A stretch of DNA of 64,000 bases from Leptothrix discophora (lineage in GTDB: Bacteria > Pseudomonadota > Gammaproteobacteria > Burkholderiales > Burkholderiaceae_C). The stretch lies in contig NZ_JAUZEE010000002.1 of NCBI RefSeq assembly GCF_030705305.1, forward strand, positions 375,696-439,695, written 5' to 3'. The translations under genes were made by a program, and so were the position numbers. A model generated the notes under the pieces. That model saw only the letters and a program-made list of their open reading frames with translations, did no database searches and was not told where the DNA came from. Shown here one piece after another: positions 25,864 to 34,437 of the stretch (position 1 is the stretch's first letter; each line of letters begins with the position of its first letter).

Positions 25864-26127
25864 GTGGCTTGGCAACTGCTGTTCGCCCGCCATGCGCAGA
25901 AGGACGCGCTGAAGCTGGCGGCTGCAGGCTTGAAATCCAAGGCGCAGGCCTTGCTCGATGTGCTGGCCGAAGACCCTTTCCGCAACCCGCCTCCCTACGA
26001 GAAACTGGTCGGTGACCTGGCTGGCGCCTATTCGCGACGCATCAACATCCAGCACCGTCTCGTCTACGAAGTCATGGTGGAGCAACGCGTGGTTCGGGTC
26101 CTGCGCATGTGGACGCACTACGAATGA
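25864..26127 (+). CDS. Txe/YoeB-family toxin (ribosome-dependent mRNA interferase)
   Basis: The 87-residue product begins at a GTG four bases after the antitoxin stop, an arrangement that favours coupled translation. It has the RelE-fold YoeB pattern: basic N-terminal half, YSRRINIQHRLVYEV with catalytic-type Arg and Glu, and a C-terminal WTHYE carrying the terminal histidine and tyrosine that cut A-site mRNA in this family. All key positions appear intact, so the toxin is probably functional. Confidence 0.93.
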   Translation: MAWQLLFARHAQKDALKLAAAGLKSKAQALLDVLAEDPFRNPPPYEKLVGDLAGAYSRRINIQHRLVYEVMVEQRVVRVLRMWTHYE

Positions 26128-26207
26128 CGCGGGACCGGGTCTTGCCGCCCTGCGACCGCTGCGGCCCGACGCTCCGCCCCATCACCCCACCCAATCACCC
26201 CGCCCCA

Positions 26208-27545
26208 TCACCCCGCCTGCAACCGCCGCCGCACCAGCTGGATGTGGCTGCGCAGCGCGTACAGCTCCTCGGCATGCGACAGGGGCACCGGCAGGCGTTC
26301 GACGCGGGCGTCCAGGGCCTTGAGCTCGTCTTCCAGGCCGGTGACGGCCTCGGGCGTCAGGGCGGCGTCGCTGGCGCGTTCCTCGATGTCGCGCAGCGTG
26401 CCGTACCAGCGGAAGATGCGCGAGCGGATCCGCATCGTGTAGAGCGGCGGGACGATGCGCGACAGCGGGATCACCACCGCGACGATCGACACCAGCACCA
26501 CCCACATCCGGTCGATCAGGTTGGCCAGCCAGAACGGCAGGTAGCGCTGCAGCAGCGGCGTGCCGCTCTCGTAGTAGCGCTGGGCCTCGGTGGCGAGCGC
26601 GTAGTCGCTCGCGCCGGCCTGCGGGAACTCGCCCTTGCGCTGGAACCAGTTGCCCTCGCCGTGGATGCGCCCCGCCGCCTGCACCAGCAGCTGCTGCAGG
26701 GCAGGATGGGTGTCCTCGCGCACGACCAGCGTGGCGTTGGCGGCCAGCAGGTGCAGGTCCTGGCGCGGCAGGTCGCGGGCGAGGTCGACCACGCCGCGCG
26801 GCAGCAGCACCGGCTGGACCTGCGGCACGCGCCGCGCGTAGGCCTCGGCCTGGGCGAAGTCCAGCAGCCGGATGCCCGGCGTGATCAGCAGCATGCGCAC
26901 CAGCGGCGACTCCGGCGCCGAGACCAGCGCCATCGCGTCGATGCGGCCGGCCAGCAGCTCGACCACCGCCGGCGTCGGCTCCAGCCGGCCGAGCTTCTGG
27001 GTGCGCGGGTCGATGCCGTTGGCGTTGAACAGCCGGCGCATCACGTTGGTGACGCCGCTGCCCTCGTGGCCGATGTTGATCTTCCAGCCCTTGAGCTGCG
27101 CCAGGCTGTCGAGCGTGCGGCGGTCGTGGCGCTCGACCGCGGCGGCCTCGCGGTAGAACACCCAGACCGGCTCGCGGAACAGGTTGCCCAGGCTGGCCAG
27201 GCCTTCGGGCGGGGCCTCGTCCGGGCCCAGCTCGTCCTGCGCGCCGCCCTGCACGAAGGCGGCCTCGACCTCGCCGGACTGCAGCAGCGCCAGGTTCTCC
27301 TGCGAGCCCTTGGTGGTGCGCAGCTCGACCTCGATGCCGTGCTTCTTCAGCGCGCTGGCGTAGCGCGGGCCGAACTCGGCGTAGGCGCCCTGGGCCGGGC
27401 CGGTGGCCAGCACCATGCGCTGGGGCGGCGTCGGGCTCAGCACGCGGTAGGCCAGCACCATCAGGCCGATGGCCAGCAGCAGCACGGGGCCGGCGGTCAG
27501 CAGCAGGTCGCCGATCTGCAGCAGGGTGGTCTTGAGCTTGCGCAT
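26208..27545 (-). CDS. TAXI-family solute-binding protein, membrane anchored
   Basis: The 445-residue product has a membrane segment at about 10-35, a TAXI-type periplasmic binding domain (VLATGPAQGAYAEFGPRYA, GEVEAAFVQGG, KINIGHEGSGVTNVM), a second membrane segment near 350-370 (WVVLVSIVAVVIPL), and a helical cytoplasmic tail. TAXI proteins usually deliver ligand to TRAP transporters. No DctQ/DctM subunits are nearby and both ends are membrane-tethered, so it may act as a sensor or serve a distant permease. The ATG at 27545 lacks a strong ribosome site. It lies 46 bases behind rarD. Confidence 0.87.
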   Translation of the reverse strand: MRKLKTTLLQIGDLLLTAGPVLLLAIGLMVLAYRVLSPTPPQRMVLATGPAQGAYAEFGPRYASALKKHGIEVELRTTKGSQENLALLQSGEVEAAFVQGGAQDELGPDEAPPEGLASLGNLFREPVWVFYREAAAVERHDRRTLDSLAQLKGWKINIGHEGSGVTNVMRRLFNANGIDPRTQKLGRLEPTPAVVELLAGRIDAMALVSAPESPLVRMLLITPGIRLLDFAQAEAYARRVPQVQPVLLPRGVVDLARDLPRQDLHLLAANATLVVREDTHPALQQLLVQAAGRIHGEGNWFQRKGEFPQAGASDYALATEAQRYYESGTPLLQRYLPFWLANLIDRMWVVLVSIVAVVIPLSRIVPPLYTMRIRSRIFRWYGTLRDIEERASDAALTPEAVTGLEDELKALDARVERLPVPLSHAEELYALRSHIQLVRRRLQAG

Positions 27546-27591
27546 GGGGAAGGGGAGGGTCACGGGGTCGACAGGTTCAGGGACGGGGGGC

Positions 27592-28485
27592 TCAGACCGG
27601 CTCGGCGTCGACCGGGTCACGCGGCCGGTGGCGCCACAGCATTTCGGCGCTGAAGACGGCGCAGGCGATCCAGATCAGCACGAAGCCCTGCAGCCGCGCG
27701 CCGCCGAAGGGCTCGCCGAACAGCCACACGCCCAGCGCCAGCTGGATCGTCGGGCCGATGTACTGGAGCATGCCCAGCAGGCTCATCGGGATGCGCTGGG
27801 CCGCCGCGCCGAAGAAGATCAGCGGGATGGCGGTCAGCGGTCCGGCGGCCGCCAGCAGCAGCTGCGTACCGGGGCTGGCGTGCGCGAAGGCGGTGCCGCC
27901 GTGCAGGCCTGCCCACAGCAGGCCGACCCCCGCGATCGGTGCGAGCAACAGGCTTTCCAGTGTCAGGCCTTCGAGCGTGCCCAGCGGTGCGCGCTTGCGC
28001 AACAGGCCGTAAGTCCCGAACGAGGCCGCCAGCGCCAGCGAGATCCACGGCACCTCGCCGGTCTGCCAGGCCAGCCAGCCGACCCCGGCGGCGGCCAGGC
28101 CGACGGCGGCCTTCTGCGCCAGCGCCAGCCGCTCGCCCAGCACCAGCCGGCCGAGCAGCACGTTGAACAGCGGGTTGATGAAGTAGCCCAGGCTGGCCTC
28201 GACCACCCGGCCATGCGTGACCGCCCAGACGTAGATGAACCAGTTGCCCGCCAGCAGCACCGAGCTGCCGACGAAGGTGGCCATCACCCGCCGGTCGGCC
28301 AGCGCCACGCGCAGCCAGGCGGTGCGGCGCAGCGCCACCATCAGCACGGCCATGAAGACCAGCGACCAGACCACGCGGTGCGCCGTGATCTCCAGCGCCG
28401 GGATCTCCGAGACCAGCCGGAAGTACAGCGGGAACAGCCCCCACAGCGCATAGGCCGTGGCGGCCTGCAAGGCGCCGCGGCGCAT
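27592..28485 (-). CDS. rarD: RarD-type EamA/DMT-superfamily transporter
   Basis: The 297-residue membrane protein has about ten hydrophobic segments and the RarD start pattern ALWGLFPLYFRLV, followed by EITAHRVVWSLVF. The GRVVEASLGYFINPLFNVLLG segment (split here by description only) and the C-terminal MLQYIGPTIQLALG are hallmarks of the RarD branch. The natural substrate of RarD proteins is not settled. The ATG at 28485 gives the usual length. It probably forms a two-gene unit with the TAXI gene. Confidence 0.9.
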   Translation of the reverse strand: MRRGALQAATAYALWGLFPLYFRLVSEIPALEITAHRVVWSLVFMAVLMVALRRTAWLRVALADRRVMATFVGSSVLLAGNWFIYVWAVTHGRVVEASLGYFINPLFNVLLGRLVLGERLALAQKAAVGLAAAGVGWLAWQTGEVPWISLALAASFGTYGLLRKRAPLGTLEGLTLESLLLAPIAGVGLLWAGLHGGTAFAHASPGTQLLLAAAGPLTAIPLIFFGAAAQRIPMSLLGMLQYIGPTIQLALGVWLFGEPFGGARLQGFVLIWIACAVFSAEMLWRHRPRDPVDAEPV

Positions 28486-28676
28486 CAGTCGGGACGCCGC
28501 AGGGGCGGCGTGGCGGGGCGGTTCAGGCGGCGCATGGCGGTGCGGATCAGGGCAAACACGGGGTCGGCAGGATAGCGGGGCACCGGCCGCAGCGCCCGGC
28601 GCCGAAACGCGGATTCCAGTCATTGATGCGCTGCGGGCGGGCCTGAAAGATCGATCCCGTATTCCGGGAGCACGAC

Positions 28677-30851
28677 TTGAACAAGACGATGAACGCGGCG
28701 CTGGCCTGGACCACGGCGCTGTTCCTGAGCGGCCCGACCGGTGCGGTCGAACCCTCGCGGACCGAGCCGGTCCGGCTCGAATGGATCGTGCGGGCCGTGG
28801 CCGCGCAAGGCCAGGCCGACCGCGTCGAGGTCCGCCGCGAGTCCACCGCCCAGGTGCCGGCACCGGGCGAGCCACTGGAGCTGGTCAGCGCGTCGGCGGG
28901 CGTGCTGACGATCCTGCGGGTCACGATGGACGGCGCGGTGACGCACGCCGAACACCTGCTGCCGGCCTTCGACTCGCGCTATCCGGAGGTCCTGGTGCAT
29001 CCGCGCAGCGGCGCCATCCTGATGCATGGACATGCCCGCTCGGTGCTGCAGGTGGTCGAGTGGCGGCGTGACGGCAGCCTGATCGAGCGGCTCTACCTGA
29101 GCCATCCGGAGATCGCGTCGCTGTACCAGCGCCAGGTCAACGACAGCGTGCAGCTGCTGGGCGACGCCACCGACGGCTACTGGGCGCTGGACCGCCGCAA
29201 CGGCACGCTGCTGCGCATCCAGCCGGGCGACATGACCGACCGGGCCGAGGTGACGAAGTTGGCGACCGCACCCGACTGCTGCCGCGCGGCCGCCATCGGC
29301 GCCGAGCGCACGCTGTGGCTGCTGGGCGCCGGCGGCGTCGTGCAGCGCATCGGCCCGCAGGGCGAGGTGCTGGCGCGCACCCAGGTCAATTTCGACGCCC
29401 GGGGTGACCGCAGCTTCGGCGACGGCCGCCTGTTCCCGGCCGCGACCGGCGTGGCGCTGCTGTCGCCCGACCAGACGCAGCTGGTCCTGCTGGATGGCCA
29501 GGCCCAGGTGCGCAGCCGCCATGCGCTGTGCGCCGCCCGCCCGGTGGGGCCTGCGACGGTGGCCAAACCTGGCGGCAGACCCGGCGACCAGGCCGCCGAG
29601 AAACCCCTGTCCTGCGCACGCGAGGCAAAGCGCGCCGGCCGGCTGAGCGCCTTCGCCTACGCGATCGGCCTGGCCGACGGCCGCGTGCTGGCCGGCGATG
29701 GCGAGCGCATGGCCGTGTTGTCACCCGACGGCGGGATGCGCCTGCTCGGCGGCTCGTCGCCCTGCGACAGCGACCTGGAGGCGCTGCGCCGACGCCCCGC
29801 CGGGACCACCTTCCAGCCCTGCCATGACGACAGCTTCCGGGCCACCGCGCTGCAGCGGTCCGAGCCGGGCGTGCCGGTGTCGACCTGGCTGCTGGCCTCG
29901 CCGGACGATGGCCTGCGCCACCGTTACCTGCTGAGCTGGCCGGAGTCGGGCGGGTCAGCCACCCCGGCTTCCACCCCTGCTTCCAACCCGTCATCCGGCA
30001 TGACGCTCGGCCTGCCCCCGCCCACGGGCGGCTTGCTGCAGGGCCTGTCGTCGCAGGCACGCGACCTGCGCACCCGGCTGGAGGACACCTTCGTCGACCT
30101 GCGCCACGGCGCCCGGCCGCCGAACGGCTGGGACGAGACCACCGTCGGCCGCCTCATCGGTGCCGAGCTTTACACCCGGGCCGTGCTGTCCGAGGGGGCC
30201 GATCACCTGCCGGACCGCGAGGGCCAGCCTGGCTCGGTGCTGCGTTACCTGCGCCGCGAAACCAGCGATTTCGCGGTGCTCGATCCGCGCACCGTGCTCG
30301 TCTACACCTGGAGCCGGGGCGACAGCGCCTTCTGGCGCTACGACGTCGCCACCCGGCGCTTCGACGGCCAGCGCCTGCGCCTGCGGCCCCAGCCCGCCGC
30401 CTGTGGCGGGGCGATGCGGGCCGAGCCGACGTCCTTCGAGTCGCAGCTGACCAATGCCTGGGGCGGCGAGACGCTGCTGCTGGACAACGGCCGGCGCCAG
30501 ATCGGCCTGATCACGCCGGACCTGAAGCTCAGCCTGCTGGCTTGCCTGCCCGCCCCGATCGCGCAGGGCCTGCCGCGCAGCGGGCGCAGCGTCTGGCGGA
30601 TCGGCGCGGCCGCGCGTGACCTCGACGGCCGCTGGTGGCTGGGCATGAGCGACGGCAGCGTGCTGCTCCAGTTCGGCGAGACCTTCGTCCCGGCCGATTT
30701 CCGCAGCGGCACGGCCGACGACGCGGTGCCCGGACGCCAGCGCCAGCGGCTGCGCGGCATCGTCCAGCTGCTGCCCGGGCCGGCCGGTGGGATGCTGGTG
30801 ATCGCCCCCGGCGGCATCGCCCGGCTCGACCGGGTCGGTGGCGCGCCGTGA
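28677..30851 (+). CDS. hypothetical secreted protein, 724 residues, beta-propeller-like
   Basis: No family recognised. The start is taken as the TTG at 28677 because GGGAG sits six bases upstream; an ATG four codons later is too far from it. The product begins with a signal peptide (cleavage expected near GAVEP). The body is rich in short beta-type units such as DGYWALDRRNGTLLRIQPGD, TLWLLGAGGVVQRIGPQGEV and GRWWLGMSDGSVLLQFGETF, suggesting one or two beta-propellers split by a Ser/Pro-rich linker near residue 430-445. It contains several cysteines, consistent with a periplasmic or surface location. It converges on the next gene with 14 bases between stops. Confidence 0.72.
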   Translation: MNKTMNAALAWTTALFLSGPTGAVEPSRTEPVRLEWIVRAVAAQGQADRVEVRRESTAQVPAPGEPLELVSASAGVLTILRVTMDGAVTHAEHLLPAFDSRYPEVLVHPRSGAILMHGHARSVLQVVEWRRDGSLIERLYLSHPEIASLYQRQVNDSVQLLGDATDGYWALDRRNGTLLRIQPGDMTDRAEVTKLATAPDCCRAAAIGAERTLWLLGAGGVVQRIGPQGEVLARTQVNFDARGDRSFGDGRLFPAATGVALLSPDQTQLVLLDGQAQVRSRHALCAARPVGPATVAKPGGRPGDQAAEKPLSCAREAKRAGRLSAFAYAIGLADGRVLAGDGERMAVLSPDGGMRLLGGSSPCDSDLEALRRRPAGTTFQPCHDDSFRATALQRSEPGVPVSTWLLASPDDGLRHRYLLSWPESGGSATPASTPASNPSSGMTLGLPPPTGGLLQGLSSQARDLRTRLEDTFVDLRHGARPPNGWDETTVGRLIGAELYTRAVLSEGADHLPDREGQPGSVLRYLRRETSDFAVLDPRTVLVYTWSRGDSAFWRYDVATRRFDGQRLRLRPQPAACGGAMRAEPTSFESQLTNAWGGETLLLDNGRRQIGLITPDLKLSLLACLPAPIAQGLPRSGRSVWRIGAAARDLDGRWWLGMSDGSVLLQFGETFVPADFRSGTADDAVPGRQRQRLRGIVQLLPGPAGGMLVIAPGGIARLDRVGGAP

Positions 30852-30865
30852 GCCGGTCCAGGCCG

Positions 30866-32104
30866 TCAGGGCGAGGCGGGGCAGAGCGTCAGCCGGCGCG
30901 CGCAGTAGGCCTTGCGGACCTCGGGCTCGGTGGCCTGGGCCCCACGCTGCATCTGTTCGCGGGTCAGCGGCAGCGGCGAATCGGCCAGGGCCCGGCGCAG
31001 CCGGGCCGAACCGCCGGCCAGCACCGCATCGACGTAAGGGGACCATTGCGCGTCGCTCAGGGCCCGGCGGCCACCACGGAAGACACCCAGCATGTTCGGG
31101 TTCGGGTCCAGCAGCAGGCGCTCGAAACGGGCTTGCGTCAGCTCGAAGTCCTTGCGCTGGACGCAGCGGTAGCGGACCGTGAAATCGGCGTCCTGACAGG
31201 CCCGTTCCAGCTGCGCCGGGGTCGGGCGCACGTCGGCACGTTCGAGCGTGAAGGTGCGCACGTGCGGGTCCGGGTCGGTCAGGCCGGCCTCGACCTGTTC
31301 CGGGCTGAGGCGGGCGCTGGCCAGGCTGTACCAGAGCCGGCGCAGCGGCAGGTCGGTGCTGGCCAGGCCGCGGGCCAGCTCCTCGGCGGTCGGCTGGAAG
31401 TCGGGCCGCCGGGTGATGCGGAAGGCCACGTCGAAGCCGCCGCTGACCAGGGCCAGGCGGGCTTGCGCGATCGGGATCTCGCCGCCGCCCGGTGCGGACG
31501 CGGACGGGCTGGCCCGCGCCTTCTCGCGGTCACGCTCAAGTTCACGTTCCCGCTCCCGGTCCAGCCAGCCCACGATGGCCGCATCCCCGGCCCCGCGCAG
31601 CAGCTGCCGGTCGGCCTCGGTCAGGCTGACCGCGCGGTTGCTCACCAGCTGGCGCAGCACCGGCAACTCGCGCTGGCCGAGGATGCGTTCGACCAGCTCG
31701 CGCGTCAGGTCCGGCCGGCCGGCGGCGGCCAGGCGCAGCAGCAGCAGCGGGCTGTCGATCGCCGCCCGCAGACGGGCCGGGTCCAGCACCACCGGCGGGA
31801 CGGGCCGGTCCGTCAGCTCGGTCAGCAGCCCGAGCCGGCCCTCGCGCTGCAGCGTCGCGAACTCGGCGCCCAGGCGCTCGACCTGGGTCGGATCGGTCGA
31901 CCGCAGGGGGTGCGACAGCCAGTGCAGGTCCAGTCCGGCCGCCCGGGCCGCGCCAGTCAGGGCCACGAGCATCAGCACCAGTGCCGCGACCAGCCGGACC
32001 GTGATCCTCGGCAGGTGGCCGGCGCGTCGTGCTGCCGTCCCGCCAGGAAGCTGTTTCCAACGTTCTTCCCTCTCGCTTTTCCACTGCAGCAGGAGCTGTT
32101 CCAT
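30866..32104 (-). CDS. hypothetical membrane-anchored protein with HEAT/LRV-like repeats
   Basis: The 412-residue product has a basic N terminus, one membrane segment at about 35-56 (RLVAALVLMLVALTG), and a periplasmic part. From about residue 210 helical repeats of some 25 residues recur, for example SPEQVEAGLTDPDPHVRTFT, TPAQLERACQDADFTVRYRC and TQARFERLLLDPNPNMLGVF; this resembles HEAT or leucine-rich-variant repeats. A charged RERERELERDREK stretch lies between. The ATG at 32104 has an ideal ribosome site (AAAGGA, five bases away), and it overlaps the ATG of the divergent gene by two bases. Function unknown; repeat proteins of this kind usually bind other proteins. Confidence 0.75.
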   Translation of the reverse strand: MEQLLLQWKSEREERWKQLPGGTAARRAGHLPRITVRLVAALVLMLVALTGAARAAGLDLHWLSHPLRSTDPTQVERLGAEFATLQREGRLGLLTELTDRPVPPVVLDPARLRAAIDSPLLLLRLAAAGRPDLTRELVERILGQRELPVLRQLVSNRAVSLTEADRQLLRGAGDAAIVGWLDRERERELERDREKARASPSASAPGGGEIPIAQARLALVSGGFDVAFRITRRPDFQPTAEELARGLASTDLPLRRLWYSLASARLSPEQVEAGLTDPDPHVRTFTLERADVRPTPAQLERACQDADFTVRYRCVQRKDFELTQARFERLLLDPNPNMLGVFRGGRRALSDAQWSPYVDAVLAGGSARLRRALADSPLPLTREQMQRGAQATEPEVRKAYCARRLTLCPASP

Positions 32105-32735
32105 GAAGGTCCTTTCGTGTCGTGATCTGTCCGTTCGAAGCGGGTTGTGCGCCTGCGCCGTGGCCCTGGCTGCGGCCAGCCTGCCAGCGCCTGCGGCCGC
32201 ACAGGCGGGGGTGACGCGCCAGCAGGCCAGCCGGGCGGCCTGGCGCTTTGGGTCGCTGGCGCTGATGAGCCTGCTGACGCACCGGCTGCACCAGCGCGGA
32301 CTGGCCCGCATCGACCTGTGCCTGGCCGCGCCGGCGCAGGCCGTCCGCCGGCACGAGATGAGCCAGGCCTGGTCGCGGCTGCACGAGGTCTCGCTCGGCC
32401 GGGCCGACCGCATCCTGTCGATCGCGTTCTACGAGCGCGTACCCGTGGTGAAGGGCGGCGGCGATGGGTCGGGCTCGCTCGACGAGCAGGGCTGGCGCGA
32501 CATCGTCGCCCTGCGGCCCCAGCTGCCGATGCTGGCCTACCTCGCCGGCCGCCAGGAACTGCTGGCCCAGCCGGCCGGCAACTGCGAGGCCGAGCTGGCG
32601 CGCATCGCCTCCGGCGAGGACAGCATGGACCGGCAGCTCGCGCGCCGCGACGCGGGCTACCCGGACCTGATGGCGCTGGACCTGGACCACCCGGAGCGAC
32701 TGGGCGACCCCGAGCGGCGCGGCATCGACCGGTGA
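32103..32735 (+). CDS. hypothetical secreted protein, 210 residues
   Basis: The product starts with a clear Sec signal peptide (residues 1-35, cleavage expected after APAAAQA). The mature part is alpha-helical and lacks a recognisable domain; two cysteines (DLCLAAP and GNCEAEL) could pair in the periplasm. The ATG at 32103 follows AGGAG at seven bases. That ribosome site is inside the first codons of the divergent gene, and the two start codons share bases 32103-32104. The tight pairing suggests a shared role. Confidence 0.72.
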   Translation: MKVLSCRDLSVRSGLCACAVALAAASLPAPAAAQAGVTRQQASRAAWRFGSLALMSLLTHRLHQRGLARIDLCLAAPAQAVRRHEMSQAWSRLHEVSLGRADRILSIAFYERVPVVKGGGDGSGSLDEQGWRDIVALRPQLPMLAYLAGRQELLAQPAGNCEAELARIASGEDSMDRQLARRDAGYPDLMALDLDHPERLGDPERRGIDR

Positions 32736-32939
32736 TGGCCGATGGCGTGGAAGGCCGGTGAGGCAGGACGGGTTGGCGGTCGACATGCCGGCTTTCTAGG
32801 GCGGCGCGGACCGGCTGAACATCACCGAAACAAGTCGAAGCGACGCACGCACGGCCCTTGAATGACGGCGCGTCGGCCTCATGCATCGGCGGGTCGGCTA
32901 GCCTTCGCCCCTTTGACGGCGCTGCATCCCCATCCCGCC

Positions 32940-34058
32940 ATGAACCTGCTCCGAACCCTGGCCCGCGCCTGCGCGCGCCACGTCCCGCTGGCGCTGCCGG
33001 CCACCCTGGCTGCCCTGGCCGCGCTGCTGGCGGCCCCGCTGATGACCGATCCGGCCGGCGCGGCCGATGCCCAGCCGCGTGCGGTCAGCCCGCGGGGCGC
33101 GCTGCTGCCCGACGAGGCGGCGGTCGTGCGGCTGTTCGAGGAAACCGCGCCGTCGGTCGCCTACATCACCACCGAGACGGTGCAGCGCAACGCGCTTGGC
33201 GGGGCCGAGGTCAGCCAGGGCGCCGGCAGCGGATTCGTCTGGGACAGCGCCGGCCACGTCGTCACGAACTACCACGTGATCGACGGTGCCCGCCGGGTCT
33301 TCGTCCAGCTCGATGCCGGCAAGCCGATCGAGGCCGAGCCGGTCGGTGGTGCACCCGAGTACGACCTGGCGGTGATCCGCCTGAAGACGCTGCCGCGTGG
33401 CCTGCGTCCGGTGCCGCTGGGCAGCAGCCGCGACCTGCGCATCGGCCAGACGGTCTACGCCATCGGCAACCCCTTCGGCCTGCAGCGCACGCTGACCAAG
33501 GGCCTGGTCAGCGCGCTCGACCGCGAGCTGCCGACCGCCAACTTCCGCGAGGTCGTCGGCGTGATCCAGACCGACGCGGCGATCAACCCCGGCAACTCCG
33601 GCGGGCCGCTGCTGGACAGCGCCGGGCGGCTGATCGGCGTGAACAGCGCCATCCGATCGGCCAGCGGCAGCAGCTCGGGCATCGGCTTCGCCATCCCCGC
33701 CGACCTGGTCAACCGGGTCGTGCCGGCGCTGATCAGCAAGGGCCATGCGCCCTTGCCCGGCATCGGCGTGACCCCCGTGCGGCCGGACCTGGTGGCGCGT
33801 GCCGGCATCACCGGCGTGGTGCTGGCCGAGGTCGGCCGTGGCACCCCGGCAGCCCAGGCCGGGCTGGTGGCGATGAACCGCCGCACCGGCGACCTGGGCG
33901 ACGTCATCACGGCGGTGAACGGCCGCGCGGTCGAGTCGCTGTCGGACTTCGTGGTCGAGCTGGAGCGGGCCGGCGTGGACACGCAGGTCGAGCTGACGGT
34001 CAAGCGCGGCGAGCGCGAGCGCCGCGTCCGGGTGCGGGTGATCGACCTGCGCGAGTGA
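32940..34058 (+). CDS. HtrA/DegP-like periplasmic serine protease with PDZ domain
   Basis: The 372-residue product has a signal peptide (about 1-42), a trypsin-like S1C domain with the triad His in NYHVID, Asp in EYDLAVI and Ser in GNSGGPLL, and one C-terminal PDZ domain (VGRGTPAAQAGLV, GDVITAVNGRAV). One PDZ instead of two makes it DegS-like in layout, but with a cleavable-looking signal. It probably degrades or senses misfolded envelope proteins. The ATG at 32940 gives the only start with a well-formed signal peptide. No rseA-like gene is adjacent. Confidence 0.9.
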   Translation: MNLLRTLARACARHVPLALPATLAALAALLAAPLMTDPAGAADAQPRAVSPRGALLPDEAAVVRLFEETAPSVAYITTETVQRNALGGAEVSQGAGSGFVWDSAGHVVTNYHVIDGARRVFVQLDAGKPIEAEPVGGAPEYDLAVIRLKTLPRGLRPVPLGSSRDLRIGQTVYAIGNPFGLQRTLTKGLVSALDRELPTANFREVVGVIQTDAAINPGNSGGPLLDSAGRLIGVNSAIRSASGSSSGIGFAIPADLVNRVVPALISKGHAPLPGIGVTPVRPDLVARAGITGVVLAEVGRGTPAAQAGLVAMNRRTGDLGDVITAVNGRAVESLSDFVVELERAGVDTQVELTVKRGERERRVRVRVIDLRE

Positions 34059-34071
34059 GCCCGGGCCTGCC

Positions 34072-34377
34072 TTAGAGCGACTGCCCCGGCGCCAGCAGGT
34101 CCTGGGTGTCGCGGTGTCGGCGCATGTAGGTGCGCACGTAGGAGCAGCTCGGCACGACCGTCAGGCCTTCGGTGCGGACCCAGTCCAGGGCGACCCGGAC
34201 CAGCGCGGCGGCGATGCCTCGGCCCTGCAGGGCCGGCGAGACCTCGGTGTGGTTCAGCACGATGCTGCGGCCGTCCTCGCGCCAGCGGTAGGCGGCCTCG
34301 CAGAGGTGGCCGTCGACCTCGGCGATGAAGCGCCGGTGCTCGGGCTGATGCTGGATCGTGATGTCGGGCGTGCTCAT
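34072..34377 (-). CDS. small GNAT-family N-acetyltransferase (YjdJ-like)
   Basis: The 101-residue product matches the small GNAT proteins of the GNAT_acetyltr_2 type (NATD1/YjdJ-like). It has the acetyl-CoA pyrophosphate loop SPALQGRGIAAAL and the C-terminal VVPSCSYVRTYM strand-helix that is highly conserved in this family. The acceptor substrate is not known. The ATG at 34377 is chosen over one at 34422, which would add an arginine-rich tail. It converges on the HtrA-like gene with 13 bases between stops. Confidence 0.88.
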   Translation of the reverse strand: MSTPDITIQHQPEHRRFIAEVDGHLCEAAYRWREDGRSIVLNHTEVSPALQGRGIAAALVRVALDWVRTEGLTVVPSCSYVRTYMRRHRDTQDLLAPGQSL

Positions 34378-34437
34378 CGCGCCAGTGTCGCGCAGGTGTG
34401 GCCGGCCTCGGGTGGCCGGCAAGGCGCTGTCTGGCGA

